Source of the DNA: Plasmodium coatneyi
Taxonomy: Eukaryota; Apicomplexa; Aconoidasida; Haemosporida; Plasmodiidae
Assembly (NCBI RefSeq): GCF_001680005.1
Contig: NC_033560.1
Coordinates: forward strand, 375,501 to 439,500
Direction: 5' to 3'
Length of the DNA stretch: 64,000 nucleotides
Shown: positions 11,577 through 22,027 of the stretch, one piece after another
Numbering within the stretch: position 1 is the first letter of the stretch
How the letters are laid out: the number at the start of each line of letters is the position of its first letter
The notes under the pieces: generated by a model
The model's database searches: none
What the model saw: the letters and a program-made list of their open reading frames with translations, nothing else
What the model was told of the DNA's origin: nothing
Position numbers and translations under genes: made by a program

Positions 11577-12521
11577 TTCAAAATAGCATGTTCTTTCGGA
11601 AATTCAGTGCAAAGGGGCTTATACCACACTATTTATTTTAGTAGCACAAAACCGAACGGGAGAACAGCTTTAAATGTTTCCCCCATATGGCTGCTAAACC
11701 GGTAAAGTATCGTTCTTCCCGAGTTGAAAATCTGTGAGGGGGAAGTGTCGATATTTTTATCCCCACAGGGTGTAGCGCTGTTCGGATTGGTATGAACAGC
11801 TTCGAAACTAATGAACATGGAAAAAAAAAAAAAAAAAAAAAAAATATTCCCAAAAGAGTAAAGCACAAAATAGCTATTTAAAAAAATAGCTGCGATCCCG
11901 TATGCCACGCATGCTTGCACACACGACATGCGGTTGCCACGAAAAAAAACAACTGCAGCGTTGTAAAAAAGAGAAAAAAAATATGAACAGGCAAGGTTGT
12001 TCTTCCATTTCGAGCTATTTCTAAGTTTTTTTTTTTTTTTTTTTTTTCCCATTTTGGCTACCTGTGCACAAATTTTACAATTTGTTAAAAAAAAACTTAA
12101 TCCATGCAAAAAATAAGCTGCGTTTATATTTTATGCTTTTTTCCTATAGATCCTTTCATTTCCTTTTCGCAGCAAGATTACCATATTGGAATATTCATTT
12201 TTTTACATTTTTTTCGAAAACTTTAAGGTACATTTTTAAAGGTGTCCAATCTACGTCTCCAACAATTATACACACTCACAACATAGTATACGCTTTAATA
12301 TACTCACACTTTTCACGAACTGTCCTTTTTGCACCCCATCAATGCGTGGACATTCTGCGTGAGGCCAAATTCACTCCCACAGCATACACCTATTACACAT
12401 TAGCAAAAAAAAAAAAAATACGAGTTTCATTTTATTACCCTGTGTCTGCATCCTTTGAATTACAATTTAGCAACGCTCTCACAATTACAACACCTCATTT
12501 TGATAAAACATTTTTTTTCCC
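11577..12521. other. Divergent intergenic region
   Basis: A head-to-head region between the exonuclease-like gene (-) and the basic unknown protein (+), so a probable bidirectional promoter. It contains A24 near 11821-11844, T22 near 12027-12048 and an A run near 12405-12418. No coding feature is supported. Confidence 0.6.
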
Positions 12522-14933
12522 ATGATGGAAGAAGCCAGTTGCATCCCTGGGTACAGAAACATAAACGCGCAGCTGCTGTACAGGCTGCAAGAAGACTACG
12601 CATTCGTTAATGATATAAGAGCTAGGAAGTTCTTTTACAATCCATACTTCCGCAAAGAACCAGAGGGCTCATATGTCAAGGAATACCACGAGAAGTATCC
12701 GATTGGCGGACCGCTGAAGGGGTGCGTGTTTTCTCCCCTTACTATGGCGCAGCAAAAAATGAACAGACAGTGCAACCCGTTTGTGTCCTACCCGTACGGG
12801 GTTCCTCGAGATCCCCCATATGAAAAGTGCTCCAAATGTAGAGGGAACAAGAAAAGTAAAAAAGGGAAGCGGGAGAAAAAGGAGAAAAACCGTCATCAAA
12901 GTGATCATCAAGGTGATCATCAAAGTGACTTATTCGCTTCGAAATTGAGCTCCCCCATTGATTACAACCCACCGCAGGGGAATTCGCAGCTTAATGAAGA
13001 CAACCATTTTGATCAGACTTGGGAGTACCCCCCGGTTCATTATCCACAGGAGGGAAGCAGCCAAAATGGGGATTCACCTTACAGCTCGTTCGAAATGAAC
13101 ACTCCGCACGACTTGGAAGGTACATATGTGCATGCCAATGATGTAGAAAGCGCGTCTAACGAATTGGAGAGTCCAAGAGAGAACTGCGTCAACTACGTCG
13201 ATGTTGACAAACCTGAGTACCATTACAGCTACAATGAAAAGGCAAATAGAAATTCTCAGGAGGGGCTACAAAAGGTGGACGAGAACATTTTTCAGCACAG
13301 GAGTGATTCTCACCTGAGTGACGATGGCGAACGCCCCTCTGAGCAGAAAGTCACTTTTGATGTGAAAGGAGAAGATCAATTCAGCACGATGTTTGCAGAT
13401 TCGGATGAGGAGATGGCAAGTCCCCATAATGCGGAAGCGCAGGATGAAGTCGAGGGTATCTTAAGTCAGTACATAAACGATATTAAAAAGAAAGGGCCGA
13501 ATGGTAGGAAGCATCAAAACAAGGGGAGCACAAGTGGGGATGATCCGTACGACACACCTGTACGGATCAAAAGGGACGCGGAGGATTTGCACGATAACGA
13601 AATGGTAGCCGTGAAAATGAGCGTGCAAGAGAAGGGAAAAACACCCAAAACGTCGGACGTACGACCTGGTGACGGCGCAAAGGGAGATAAGCACGACAAG
13701 CGGCCCATCAAACAGGTCAAAATTTGCGAACATGAAAATGTGTTGAATAAGTACAGCGTCACTGAGAACTCCAAAATGGAGGACACTTCGAATGAGCGTT
13801 TGAAAGTGGGAGTATCATCGGGGAGAGGTTCCCCCGATTCGCGCAGTCCGCGCAGTCCATACAGTCCGCGTAGTGTGCACAATACCCGCAGTCCTCGAAT
13901 CTTGTCCAATCAGCCCAATGCCGAAAGGGAGAAAGCGTCGGAACATCACGGCAGAGTATGCAGACAAGCTATTCCAAAGAACGAAGCAGCAAAGAAGGAT
14001 GTCATACAGTCAAGATATAAAAGAGAAACTGCTAACACCCCACAAATGTCCAAATCAAATGAGGAAGACAAATGGGGAGCCATTTCTGCGAAAAAAGGTG
14101 CACCGAAACAGAGGATGGGATACAACCCACATAGGGAAATTATGCCACCAAAAAGGAAAACTGAGAAGAAAGAATTAGCTTATAAAAACTCCAAAATAGC
14201 AATTGGGAGAGCCAAATCTTTGAGGTTTAGAAGAGATACAGTCACTTTCAACACAAAAAATATTAACTTCCAACAGAGGAAAAAAAGTATGCTGAGCAAA
14301 CAAAAATCGATGGCCGTACCGAAGCTCAAAAAGCAAAACACTGTAGCCTTGAAGAGGAGAAAAACCATGTCTAGGCTAAATTCTATGAAGAACCCACCTT
14401 ACACCATCGTCTTAAACAAAAAGAAGGTCATGAATATGAACAAAGGGGTGCATCCTTCGGAGAACAAGAAGGATAAAGTGAGTGGTACTACGACTACCCC
14501 TTTTGCCGCGAGGAAAATGCTCGCTAGATCAAAGACCAAGGTCCTCGTTGACAATGAAACGAAAATATTTAAAAAGGAAAATGTGAAAATGGTTTCAAGC
14601 ACCCCCTTTAAGCCGATTGCATCTTCTGTGGAAAGTACCACACGTAACGAGCCAGAAAATGGGAAACAGAAAAAAGAAATGGGCACAACCGGAAGTGCCA
14701 ACAGAGAGAGTGCACACCTGAGCGCTAATGCGGATAAAAGAAGAACCTACAATAGCTCTGTTAGAAATAAGCTGAAATCGAAAAAGGAGGAAATGTTCCA
14801 AAATATTATATCCTTGACGAAGAACATGAAGGAGAAACCGCTAAAGAAGAAGTACAACGATCAGATTGACCCACGCGATTTGCTATCGCTCACGTCTAAC
14901 AATAGCAGCGCTGCGGCGGACGGTGATTTGTAG
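12522..14933 (+). CDS. Basic, largely disordered Plasmodium protein, unknown function
   Basis: An 803-residue single-exon protein that I do not recognise. The first 95 residues look folded and conserved (aromatic-rich, for example NINAQLLYRLQEDYAFV and RKFFYNPYFRKEP). The rest is polar low complexity. It includes a short DHQSDHQGDHQSD repeat near residue 128, an acidic region near 285-320, and an SPRSP/SPRS-type serine-proline-arginine cluster near 437-455 that would suit proline-directed phosphorylation. A strongly basic stretch lies near 560-650, with spaced KSM, KTM and NSM motifs (KKSMLSKQKSMAVPK, RRKTMSRLNSMK). The basic tail and spaced repeats would fit binding to microtubules, membrane or nucleic acid, but that is inference. 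There are two tandem ATGs at 12522 and 12525. No transmembrane segment or signal peptide is seen. Confidence 0.8.
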   Translation: MMEEASCIPGYRNINAQLLYRLQEDYAFVNDIRARKFFYNPYFRKEPEGSYVKEYHEKYPIGGPLKGCVFSPLTMAQQKMNRQCNPFVSYPYGVPRDPPYEKCSKCRGNKKSKKGKREKKEKNRHQSDHQGDHQSDLFASKLSSPIDYNPPQGNSQLNEDNHFDQTWEYPPVHYPQEGSSQNGDSPYSSFEMNTPHDLEGTYVHANDVESASNELESPRENCVNYVDVDKPEYHYSYNEKANRNSQEGLQKVDENIFQHRSDSHLSDDGERPSEQKVTFDVKGEDQFSTMFADSDEEMASPHNAEAQDEVEGILSQYINDIKKKGPNGRKHQNKGSTSGDDPYDTPVRIKRDAEDLHDNEMVAVKMSVQEKGKTPKTSDVRPGDGAKGDKHDKRPIKQVKICEHENVLNKYSVTENSKMEDTSNERLKVGVSSGRGSPDSRSPRSPYSPRSVHNTRSPRILSNQPNAEREKASEHHGRVCRQAIPKNEAAKKDVIQSRYKRETANTPQMSKSNEEDKWGAISAKKGAPKQRMGYNPHREIMPPKRKTEKKELAYKNSKIAIGRAKSLRFRRDTVTFNTKNINFQQRKKSMLSKQKSMAVPKLKKQNTVALKRRKTMSRLNSMKNPPYTIVLNKKKVMNMNKGVHPSENKKDKVSGTTTTPFAARKMLARSKTKVLVDNETKIFKKENVKMVSSTPFKPIASSVESTTRNEPENGKQKKEMGTTGSANRESAHLSANADKRRTYNSSVRNKLKSKKEEMFQNIISLTKNMKEKPLKKKYNDQIDPRDLLSLTSNNSSAAADGDL

Positions 14934-16007
14934 TGGGCACAAAACAACATGCTCTGGCCGTTGTGGTAATTCCCCCAGTGGAGAGAAAAACTTGTACGGA
15001 TGTTTTCTTTTTTTTACTACACCCTCCCGCTTGGCCGATGCAGTGAGGTTGCATTCCTGACCGAGCAATGTGAAGAAGAAGCGAATCCATGGCAAGCTTT
15101 TGCAACAGACGCATTGTAACGTCGCTCAAAATATTGCTCTACATATGCAATGTTTTTTGGAGACGTTCATTTTGCCCTTCACCGCGTCTTAGGAAGTGCA
15201 TTATACCCATCTGGTGCGTAAATTAGACACCTTTTTTGTACTTCTTTTGTCCTTTTTTGTCCCTTTTTTTGTCCCTTTTTTGTCCCTTTTTTGTACTTCT
15301 TTTGTCCTTTTTTGTCCCTTTTTTTGTCCCTTTTTTGTCCCTTTTTTGCCCCCTTTTTTGATGTTGGCTCCCACGTTTAGTGCACTACTGCACCAGTCGC
15401 AGGACCAGTTTGAAAGACTTCTCTCGTTCGCTGAACGGGGTTTACACCTTTACTCGCACACGTTGCGTGAAGCATATCTGAGAGAGCACCAAAAAAAAAA
15501 AAAAAAGATCAATCGATCGATCGACGCGCATCTTCTGCTCGACAGCTATTCCAAAAATGGACAAACTTTCACAAAAGGACCAAAAAATTATTATAACGCT
15601 TTAGGAGTTTTTTTGAATATGGTGAAAAAAAAGGACTATGAACAAATATCATTTGGTAGAGAAAAAAGAAAGGAGCAGAAAAAAGGGTGATGCAATTTGC
15701 TCAAAATAGTTTTTACATGGATAGGTAGCTTTACCTTTAGGAAGGATACACAGGAGGAATTCCTTTTTTTGAAAAAACGATATATACAAAATTGGCGATA
15801 ATTACGAGAAGAAATGGATGTTCATGTGAAGCAGTCAGTGTGTGCACACACCAGTGTGCATTTCTACTTCTCCTTCTCCTAGTGCTGTTGCTCACCCCGT
15901 CACTACTTGTCAGCACTACGATGTGAGAGGCTGGCTGTCTTCACATAATTTGTACCAGCTCACATAAACACACCCGTACAGCAGTGTTTAGAAAAAGGAA
16001 AAAAAAG
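14934..16007. other. Convergent intergenic region
   Basis: A tail-to-tail region between the basic unknown protein (+) and DTC (-). It carries the T-rich minisatellite at 15231-15358 and an A15 run near 15491. The 164-codon plus-strand frame here is built on that repeat, and I do not support it as a gene. Confidence 0.6.
15231..15358. repeat. T-rich minisatellite, TTTTTTGTCCC units
   Basis: About ten copies of a roughly 11-nt unit (TTTTTTGTCCC, with GTACTTC and GTCC variants). A longer block starting GTACTTCTTTTGTCC occurs twice in a row, which indicates a higher-order duplication. It lies between two converging genes, where both 3' UTRs may run. Confidence 0.85.
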
Positions 16008-16964
16008 CTAGGCGAATTTCTTCAACAAATTGTTCAGGTAATCCATAGTTATGAGGGTAATCATAGCATGGGGCGCAATACGTACATAGTAGGTTGAGTA
16101 ACTTGCGTAGAAGATGGATATGCCCCCCTTTCTGTATAACTGGAGTGAGCAGTCAAGCATGTTTTTGTAGGGCATTTTCTTCGTCACAGGATCGACTTTC
16201 ATTTTCTGCATGCATGTTTTGACAAAATCGAAAGGTAAACTTAGAGTGACGGCAAAAAAGCCACTAATCACACTAGCAACGAGATTGGTTTTCATACCTA
16301 CGCCTAGATATTTTTCTAGGTACTCTTTCGATTGATCATATGTGGATAGCATACCCAAGTTTAATGACATAGCTCGTGCAATGGTTGGCACGGATCCTTT
16401 CCATAAGGCAAAAATTCCTTCTTCCTTTGAAATTCTATACACAGCATTGAAAACGCCTGTGTAGTTTCTTTTCAATTCTTTGGGTAGGGTATTATCAGCT
16501 TGTAGTCTAATTAGGGATAAATCTGCTGGGTTTCCCATGAAGGCACCTAACCCTCCAGCAGCGAGTGCACAAAAACATTTTTTATAAAATGGCAAAGGTT
16601 GCCCTTCTTCCTTTACCATATCAGAGAAAGTCCTAAATAATCCTAACCTTCCCGTGGTGTACACAATTTGTCGGGTCAGCCCTGCATCTAACCCTTTATA
16701 CAGAGACAGTACGCCTTCATTTACTATGATATTTTTGCCTACAATAAATGGGTTCTTAACTGCGTTTGCTCCTTCAGCGTTCAACTGAATCCGCACCTTG
16801 ATCATGTCAAGTGGCTGCACACAGAAAGTTGCAAACATCCCACTGGCCCCACCCACTGCAAAGGGCTTTACCTTTTCCAACAGGCTCTTTTGGTCATTGA
16901 TTTTTTTTTTTATTTCTACATTTGAGCTGTCCTCCAAATCGTACTTGGCAATATCTTTGTTCAT
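16008..16964 (-). CDS. DTC: Mitochondrial dicarboxylate/tricarboxylate carrier
   Basis: A 318-residue mitochondrial carrier family protein with the three tandem carrier repeats. Signature motifs are visible: PLDMIKVR in the first repeat, PADLSLIRLQ in the second and PFDFVKTCMQ in the third. The sequence resembles 2-oxoglutarate/malate and plant-type dicarboxylate/tricarboxylate carriers, which exchange carboxylates across the inner mitochondrial membrane, and it sits where P. falciparum has DTC. The frame extends upstream to 17021 but without an ATG; the first ATG is at 16964 (MNKDIAKYD). From memory, the resulting 318 residues match the length of the falciparum protein. Substrate choice is inferred from family and synteny. 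Confidence 0.92.
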   Translation of the reverse strand: MNKDIAKYDLEDSSNVEIKKKINDQKSLLEKVKPFAVGGASGMFATFCVQPLDMIKVRIQLNAEGANAVKNPFIVGKNIIVNEGVLSLYKGLDAGLTRQIVYTTGRLGLFRTFSDMVKEEGQPLPFYKKCFCALAAGGLGAFMGNPADLSLIRLQADNTLPKELKRNYTGVFNAVYRISKEEGIFALWKGSVPTIARAMSLNLGMLSTYDQSKEYLEKYLGVGMKTNLVASVISGFFAVTLSLPFDFVKTCMQKMKVDPVTKKMPYKNMLDCSLQLYRKGGISIFYASYSTYYVRIAPHAMITLITMDYLNNLLKKFA

Positions 16965-18687
16965 TTTGTTGGGGGAAAAGTGGACCTCCTCAATATGCAC
17001 CTTTTGAATGTGTCTTCTCACGTGCGTTCACGCACATGTGGGTTGTGGAATGGGTGGCTGGGTCGGCCCTAAGGGGGGGAATGTCTACACGGGGGAAACA
17101 CACACATACACACATATACATGTTCGAATGAAGGTGCATAAACGTGGGTTAAGGCCACACAGGTGTGTGCACGAGTAGAAGGGAACACCCTTCTGTTCAT
17201 GCAAATACGCATAAAAGTTATAAACGTGAGATGAACTTATCCCCGAGCCTACCTTTTTTCTCCTTCCTCGAATTCTCTCACGGGTAATGCTACACTTTTT
17301 TTTTTGCGGCTGAAAATTGTCATTCCTCACGCGGCATTATCGGTGAACTGAAAAAGGTGGAAAAAGAATACGCCACAACAGTGTGGTAACATAGGCGCTT
17401 ACGGAGGTCACCACGTATAAACGTATAAACGTATGAACGTACGTACACACGCATGAGCCTACGTGTTTAGGGCGCGCGCGCCGTGGTGTCCGACCCCTAC
17501 TGGGGACTCCCCTCACCTGGTTAAATCAAACTCCACATGAAATTTTCACGCCGATGGGCTGATACCTACATATGCTCAATTGTAATTTTTTTTTTTTTTT
17601 TTTTTTTTTTTTAGTAAGTATCAAGCGGCACGATGGGATGAGCTCCAACAAACTGTCATATTCGCATGAAATGAATTTCCCTCTCCTAGGAAAAGGTGCA
17701 CTCCCTTTTTTGGAAGGCTCACATGAGGGATGTATCATTTGGTATATACTTCATAGGCCTTTTGCAAAGGCGGGAAGGGTAGAGTAACAAAAAAAAAGAG
17801 CGAGAAAAAAAAAAAAAAAAAAAAACTAAAACCATCAATGTATTTCTTCCAATGGATGGCTTAACAAAATTGTAAATTGTATATATTGGGACGCTCGTGC
17901 TGATGAGAAAAAAACAATTCGAACCGCAAAGTTAAAAAAAATATATTTTCCACCCTCTTTGCCTCGTTGAAAGGGATATATGCACGTGTATACAAACGTG
18001 TAGGTGCATACAATACGCAGTGGCGACTGCGCAGCCCCACGCGTTGGCTACGAACAACATGCATGAGGGCCATGTTCTGAGGTGCTTAACTTAAGGGTGC
18101 CCCCTTTATACGTCCTTGCCTCGAACGCATACAAAAATCTGCATGCATTTGAGGAAAAAAAAGGTCAATATGTTACTCTGACAGAAGGTTTCCCCGGGAG
18201 AGGGTAACCATGTTAGAGCTATACTCAACCCGTGCTACTAAACCAAATGTTCATCTGCTTCATTATGCGTGTGTGGTTTAAACGTTAGGGGTGGCGTACT
18301 TGGCGCCGTTCTAACAACACCATTTCTGCAATTTTATGAGTGGGTCAAACTGGACCGGATGGGGAAGCGTAAAAGTCAAGCATGCGCGACTGTTCAGTGA
18401 AGTTTCCCCTAATGGGCCTATCGCATCAGCCAAGCGCTAGTTAATCCGCGCAAAAAAAAGAAAAAAATATATATACTAGCAGCTACATTGGCAATGGGTT
18501 TAAGTAAATCGGTTTGTTCATTCCATGGAGGTGATAGTTCGATGAGTTCATCAGATGTACATGATGGGGTGCACACACGGAAAACCGCCAGAGCGCGGCT
18601 ACCGTGGGAGGTAACAAAAAAAGGGAAAAACGTGACGTGCAAGGAGTGCCCAACAGGAAGGCGCTAACATTGTTCAGGAACACTCGG
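16965..18687. other. Intergenic between DTC and DnaJ genes
   Basis: Minus-strand tandem genes flank this stretch. It contains GTATAAAC repeats near 17415-17440, T26 near 17587-17612 and an A run near 17806-17825. No supported gene. It should hold the DTC promoter and the DnaJ 3' UTR. Confidence 0.6.
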
Positions 18688-20769
18688 CTAATTAGCAAGG
18701 AGGAGCAGAAAATCCTTGATGTTGGTGACGAGGAGCGTGGCGCCCATGGAGGCGGCCAGACAGGCGTACCTCAACTTGCCGTAGTTCTTAAAGGAAGGGT
18801 AGAGGAAGAACCCCACCACGGCGGAAAGGATGACTTGCATTGGGGAAGTTCTCTTAAAAATGTTATACAACCGATAGGAGAAGGTTTTCTTCGGGTTATA
18901 GAGACAGTTAACTTCCATGGGTAGGCAATATTTGGGTATTTTCTCAAAAGTCAATATTTCAATGTCTTTGTAAATGTTGGAGAGGAAAGAAAGGTCTTCC
19001 TTCTTCTGGGAGTAGTTACTTAAATTCTTTATTTCGTTGATTGTGGCGAAGGTGTTCGCAGAGTAGTCCATAAAGAAGGAGTCATACGTGTTGACAGATT
19101 TTTCCTTCGCAAATTTGAGGAAATTTTTTGTCATGTTGGATTTTAGTAGGTACACCGGCTGAATGAACATGCTACTGTCAGATTCGTCTGCGCCCAACTT
19201 GGAGGTAAAACTGGCGTAGGAGTTATTCACATGTTGATAAATTTTTTTCAAAGAGGTTAGTGTATCTTCGTTGTTGAGACTGTCGATGATGGTGACGTAA
19301 CAGTAGGTGTGTCTCGACCCGACGGTGGAACAAACGGAATCCACATTGGTAGCGTTAATTTCTACCAAGTTTTTCATCAGGGCATCTTTATATACATTTT
19401 TAATATTCGTGGAGGAGATTCTTCTGATAATTTTCACTTGCTCTTTATTATTCACCAAAATGAAGTAGTCGATATTTTCGTTCTCCTTAATGTAGTCACT
19501 TTTTTTAACACTGAGCACTTTTAAAGCGTCGATGATTTCTTTTTTGAGTGGCTCATTTGTTAGATGCTCAATTTCGTCGTAACGTATGGCATACGTGGTG
19601 TAAATGTTTCTATACTTGAAGGTGATGTGTTTGACCTGGAGACTTAACTTACTTTTATTGGAGAGGAGAAGCACTTTATTATTTTTGTCAATGTGGGAAG
19701 ATCCACTCTTACTAACAGGGTCACTCTTCTTCATCAGGGAAGAATACGCCTTATTAAAATGTTGTACGTTATATATTAAGTTCGGATAATAGTTATTAAT
19801 ATAAGATTGGAAATCCTTCGACGTGGCGTTAAATATGTTTGAGTATAAGTGGTAGGTCCCATCTGGAGCTAGGATAAAAATGGTGGGAAAAATCTTCACA
19901 TTGAATGGTACTTTAGACTTAACTAATTTTTTGTCTGTCAGTATGTTTATACGTCCAAAGGAGATGTACTCATGATATTTGTCAAAAGCTTCTTCCCAAA
20001 TTTTGGAGAAATTTAAACTTAAATTATCTGTGTCTGAGTAAATCTGAATAATCCAGTAGTCGTTGGAGTTTTCCACCAAGTCCTTATAATTTCTCATCGT
20101 CAAATTGACACTGTTGGACTCAATCAGTTTTAGCACTTTTCCTTTCGAATGATCATATGCCTTTTTCAGCCTCGGATCGGACAACGTTTTATACGCCTTT
20201 GTAATGTCTCTAAACTTCTTGTCACAATCTTTACAATCCTTATTGCTATCCGGATGGTACATTTTCGATAAATCACGATAATTCTTTTTTATCTTATTTA
20301 TGCTGTCTCCTCTTTTGCATTTTAACACCTCGTAATAATCAAAGGAGTCTCCCTCCTCCAAGTATTTCTCCAAGGAATATTTCTCCTCCAAATATTTAAA
20401 CGTTATCAGAGTCATAAAGGATAAAATGATACCTATAATTATTATGTTGTCAGTTAGGAACTTTATTTTGCTTTTGAACATGTCCATCGGGGTCTTCTCA
20501 ATGTTACTCTGTTTTCCACTTTTTGCATTCTTACTTTGGCTACTACTGATTATGCCTTTTTTATCCTTTTGCTCGTTTTTTTTCTTCTTCTGTTCGTCTT
20601 TTTTTTTCGTTTCCTTCTCGTCACTGTACTCTGCGCTACTATTCTTTTCCACATTTTTATCGTTTTTGTGCTTGTCGCCCTTCCCCTTGGATGAGGACTT
20701 CCCCTTCAGACTGAACGAGCTCAGCTCCGAGGACTCCGGCCCCGTGTCGTACGACGACATGCTCTTCAT
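18688..20769 (-). CDS. Membrane DnaJ protein with thioredoxin-like domain
   Basis: A 693-residue J-domain protein. The first 100 residues are a highly charged Lys/Glu/Ser low-complexity region, then comes a membrane segment (about 108-125) and a canonical J domain at about 143-206 with the HPD tripeptide at 172-174. A thioredoxin-like fold follows (about 215-330: NDYWIIQIYSDTDN, then PFNVKIFPTIFILAPDG) with a proline at the cis-Pro position but no CxxC, so it should not be redox active. Near residue 645 onward there are one or two hydrophobic segments. The order J-thioredoxin-membrane recalls DNAJC16-type proteins. Expected role: an HSP70 co-chaperone at a membrane, possibly the ER. The start is the first ATG; single exon. 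Confidence 0.88.
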   Translation of the reverse strand: MKSMSSYDTGPESSELSSFSLKGKSSSKGKGDKHKNDKNVEKNSSAEYSDEKETKKKDEQKKKKNEQKDKKGIISSSQSKNAKSGKQSNIEKTPMDMFKSKIKFLTDNIIIIGIILSFMTLITFKYLEEKYSLEKYLEEGDSFDYYEVLKCKRGDSINKIKKNYRDLSKMYHPDSNKDCKDCDKKFRDITKAYKTLSDPRLKKAYDHSKGKVLKLIESNSVNLTMRNYKDLVENSNDYWIIQIYSDTDNLSLNFSKIWEEAFDKYHEYISFGRINILTDKKLVKSKVPFNVKIFPTIFILAPDGTYHLYSNIFNATSKDFQSYINNYYPNLIYNVQHFNKAYSSLMKKSDPVSKSGSSHIDKNNKVLLLSNKSKLSLQVKHITFKYRNIYTTYAIRYDEIEHLTNEPLKKEIIDALKVLSVKKSDYIKENENIDYFILVNNKEQVKIIRRISSTNIKNVYKDALMKNLVEINATNVDSVCSTVGSRHTYCYVTIIDSLNNEDTLTSLKKIYQHVNNSYASFTSKLGADESDSSMFIQPVYLLKSNMTKNFLKFAKEKSVNTYDSFFMDYSANTFATINEIKNLSNYSQKKEDLSFLSNIYKDIEILTFEKIPKYCLPMEVNCLYNPKKTFSYRLYNIFKRTSPMQVILSAVVGFFLYPSFKNYGKLRYACLAASMGATLLVTNIKDFLLLLAN

Positions 20770-21611
20770 GGTGGGTTAGTAACTACTTAGTAAAGAAATA
20801 AATAGCGGCTACACACCAGGGGGTGGTAAATGCAGGATGGGGGACGATGTACCTGGAGGGAAAACACGGGCCCTCCCGCTTGGGATAGCACTATCGATTT
20901 AGATTTCCACGCTGCTACACTCCCGCTTCGCCGTTCCCTGGCTCGATGAACTGCTTACGTGGGCTCAAATTTTAAGGAACTTTCCAGCGTGCTAGGTCAT
21001 GTTCCTTCTTACTATACGTTCATTGGGTTTCCTAACAACTAGCTCTTTTCTCTTCTCTGCTTGACTTTTTTTTTTTTTTTTTTTTTTTTCGTTTTGCTCT
21101 ATTTCATTCGCCAATCATTCTCCTATTTTGTGCTTGCTACGATTTGTATCCACACTTGTAAAAAAGGTTCTCTTTTTGCTTTTTCGTTTTTTTTTTTTTT
21201 TTCTATGTGGGGATAGAAAAAAAACGCCATTTTTTTTAAGCCACTGTTTTCGTTCCAATGTATCATGCACAAAAAAAAAAAAAAAAAAAAAATATCCGCT
21301 TTAGCTCCACATATGCCCAACTATAAGCGGATGCGATTTGCAGAAGGAGAGGATCCCCATCTGTTGGCGGAGTCACGCACTGCTATAGTTAAGTCACCGT
21401 TCGGCGGACCACTTGCAACGAGTTGCCATGTTCGCAGTTAAGGGAAAAAAAAAAAAAAAAAAAAAATAGTAAAGCAAATCAAATCACAGCGAAGCAAAGC
21501 TAAACCAAGCAAATCACCACACTTCACTTTTTGCCCCTTGCGTGTAGCACCAAAACGGAACAAACCTATAGGTCATCGTCCTGGTAGAGTAAACCCCCCG
21601 CCCCCCAAAAC
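20770..21611. other. Divergent intergenic region
   Basis: A head-to-head region between DnaJ (-) and the small two-exon gene (+). Homopolymers: T24 near 21067-21090, T16 near 21187-21202, A22 near 21270-21291 and A22 near 21445-21466. A probable two-way promoter; no coding feature supported. Confidence 0.6.
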
Positions 21612-22027
21612 ATGAATTTTAACAAACCGGAGTACCCGAGGGGAAAGGGAAACAACAACTCCCTTTCCTCCAAGATGATTAACAAGGTAATGGAACATGT
21701 GCCTTCATGTCGTACGCGAATGGGCTGAAAGGAGAAAAGAATTTCCTCATTTCCGCTTGACACTGCACAAATGATACTTGTGGGAAAAATGATGGAAGGG
21801 ACACTCCTTCCCGATTTGTATGCCCATCTGCCCGCACCGCACACATGACGCTAAACTCACCACCCCCTTTGCAGATGTATGGCCTGTCAATTCACATGTG
21901 CGATTACATCATAAGGCCACTCCTCTTTTACTGCTTCACGCCCTTCATATTTGGATACGGACTTCACTACAGTGACGAGTTTACCCTGAACCCATTTAAA
22001 CTAATCCCCAAAATATTGATAGGCTGA
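21612..22027 (+). CDS. Small two-exon membrane protein, unknown function
   Basis: A 75-residue protein assembled from two short exons. Exon 1 (21612-21686) encodes 25 residues (MNFNKPEYPRG…SKMINK) and ends AAG|GTAATG. Exon 2 (21875-22027) follows a CCCCCTTTGCAG acceptor in phase 0 and encodes MYGLSIHMCDYIIRPLL onward, ending PKILIG. Exon 2 holds one hydrophobic segment of about 20 residues (IIRPLLFYCFTPFIFGYG). Basic N-terminus, one membrane span and small size are typical of accessory subunits of mitochondrial membrane complexes, but no family motif proves this. Clean splice sites, phase agreement and immediate ATG/TGA boundaries make it likely real. It is easily missed by ORF-length filters. 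Confidence 0.72.

Noticed and set aside
15196..15690. 164-codon plus-strand frame after the basic unknown gene
   Set aside because: The first half translates the T-rich minisatellite into Phe/Pro/Leu repeats and the rest is A-rich; no splice or domain support.
16965..17021. N-terminal extension of DTC beginning at a GTG
   Set aside because: There is no ATG before 16964, and the ATG there gives the expected 318 residues.
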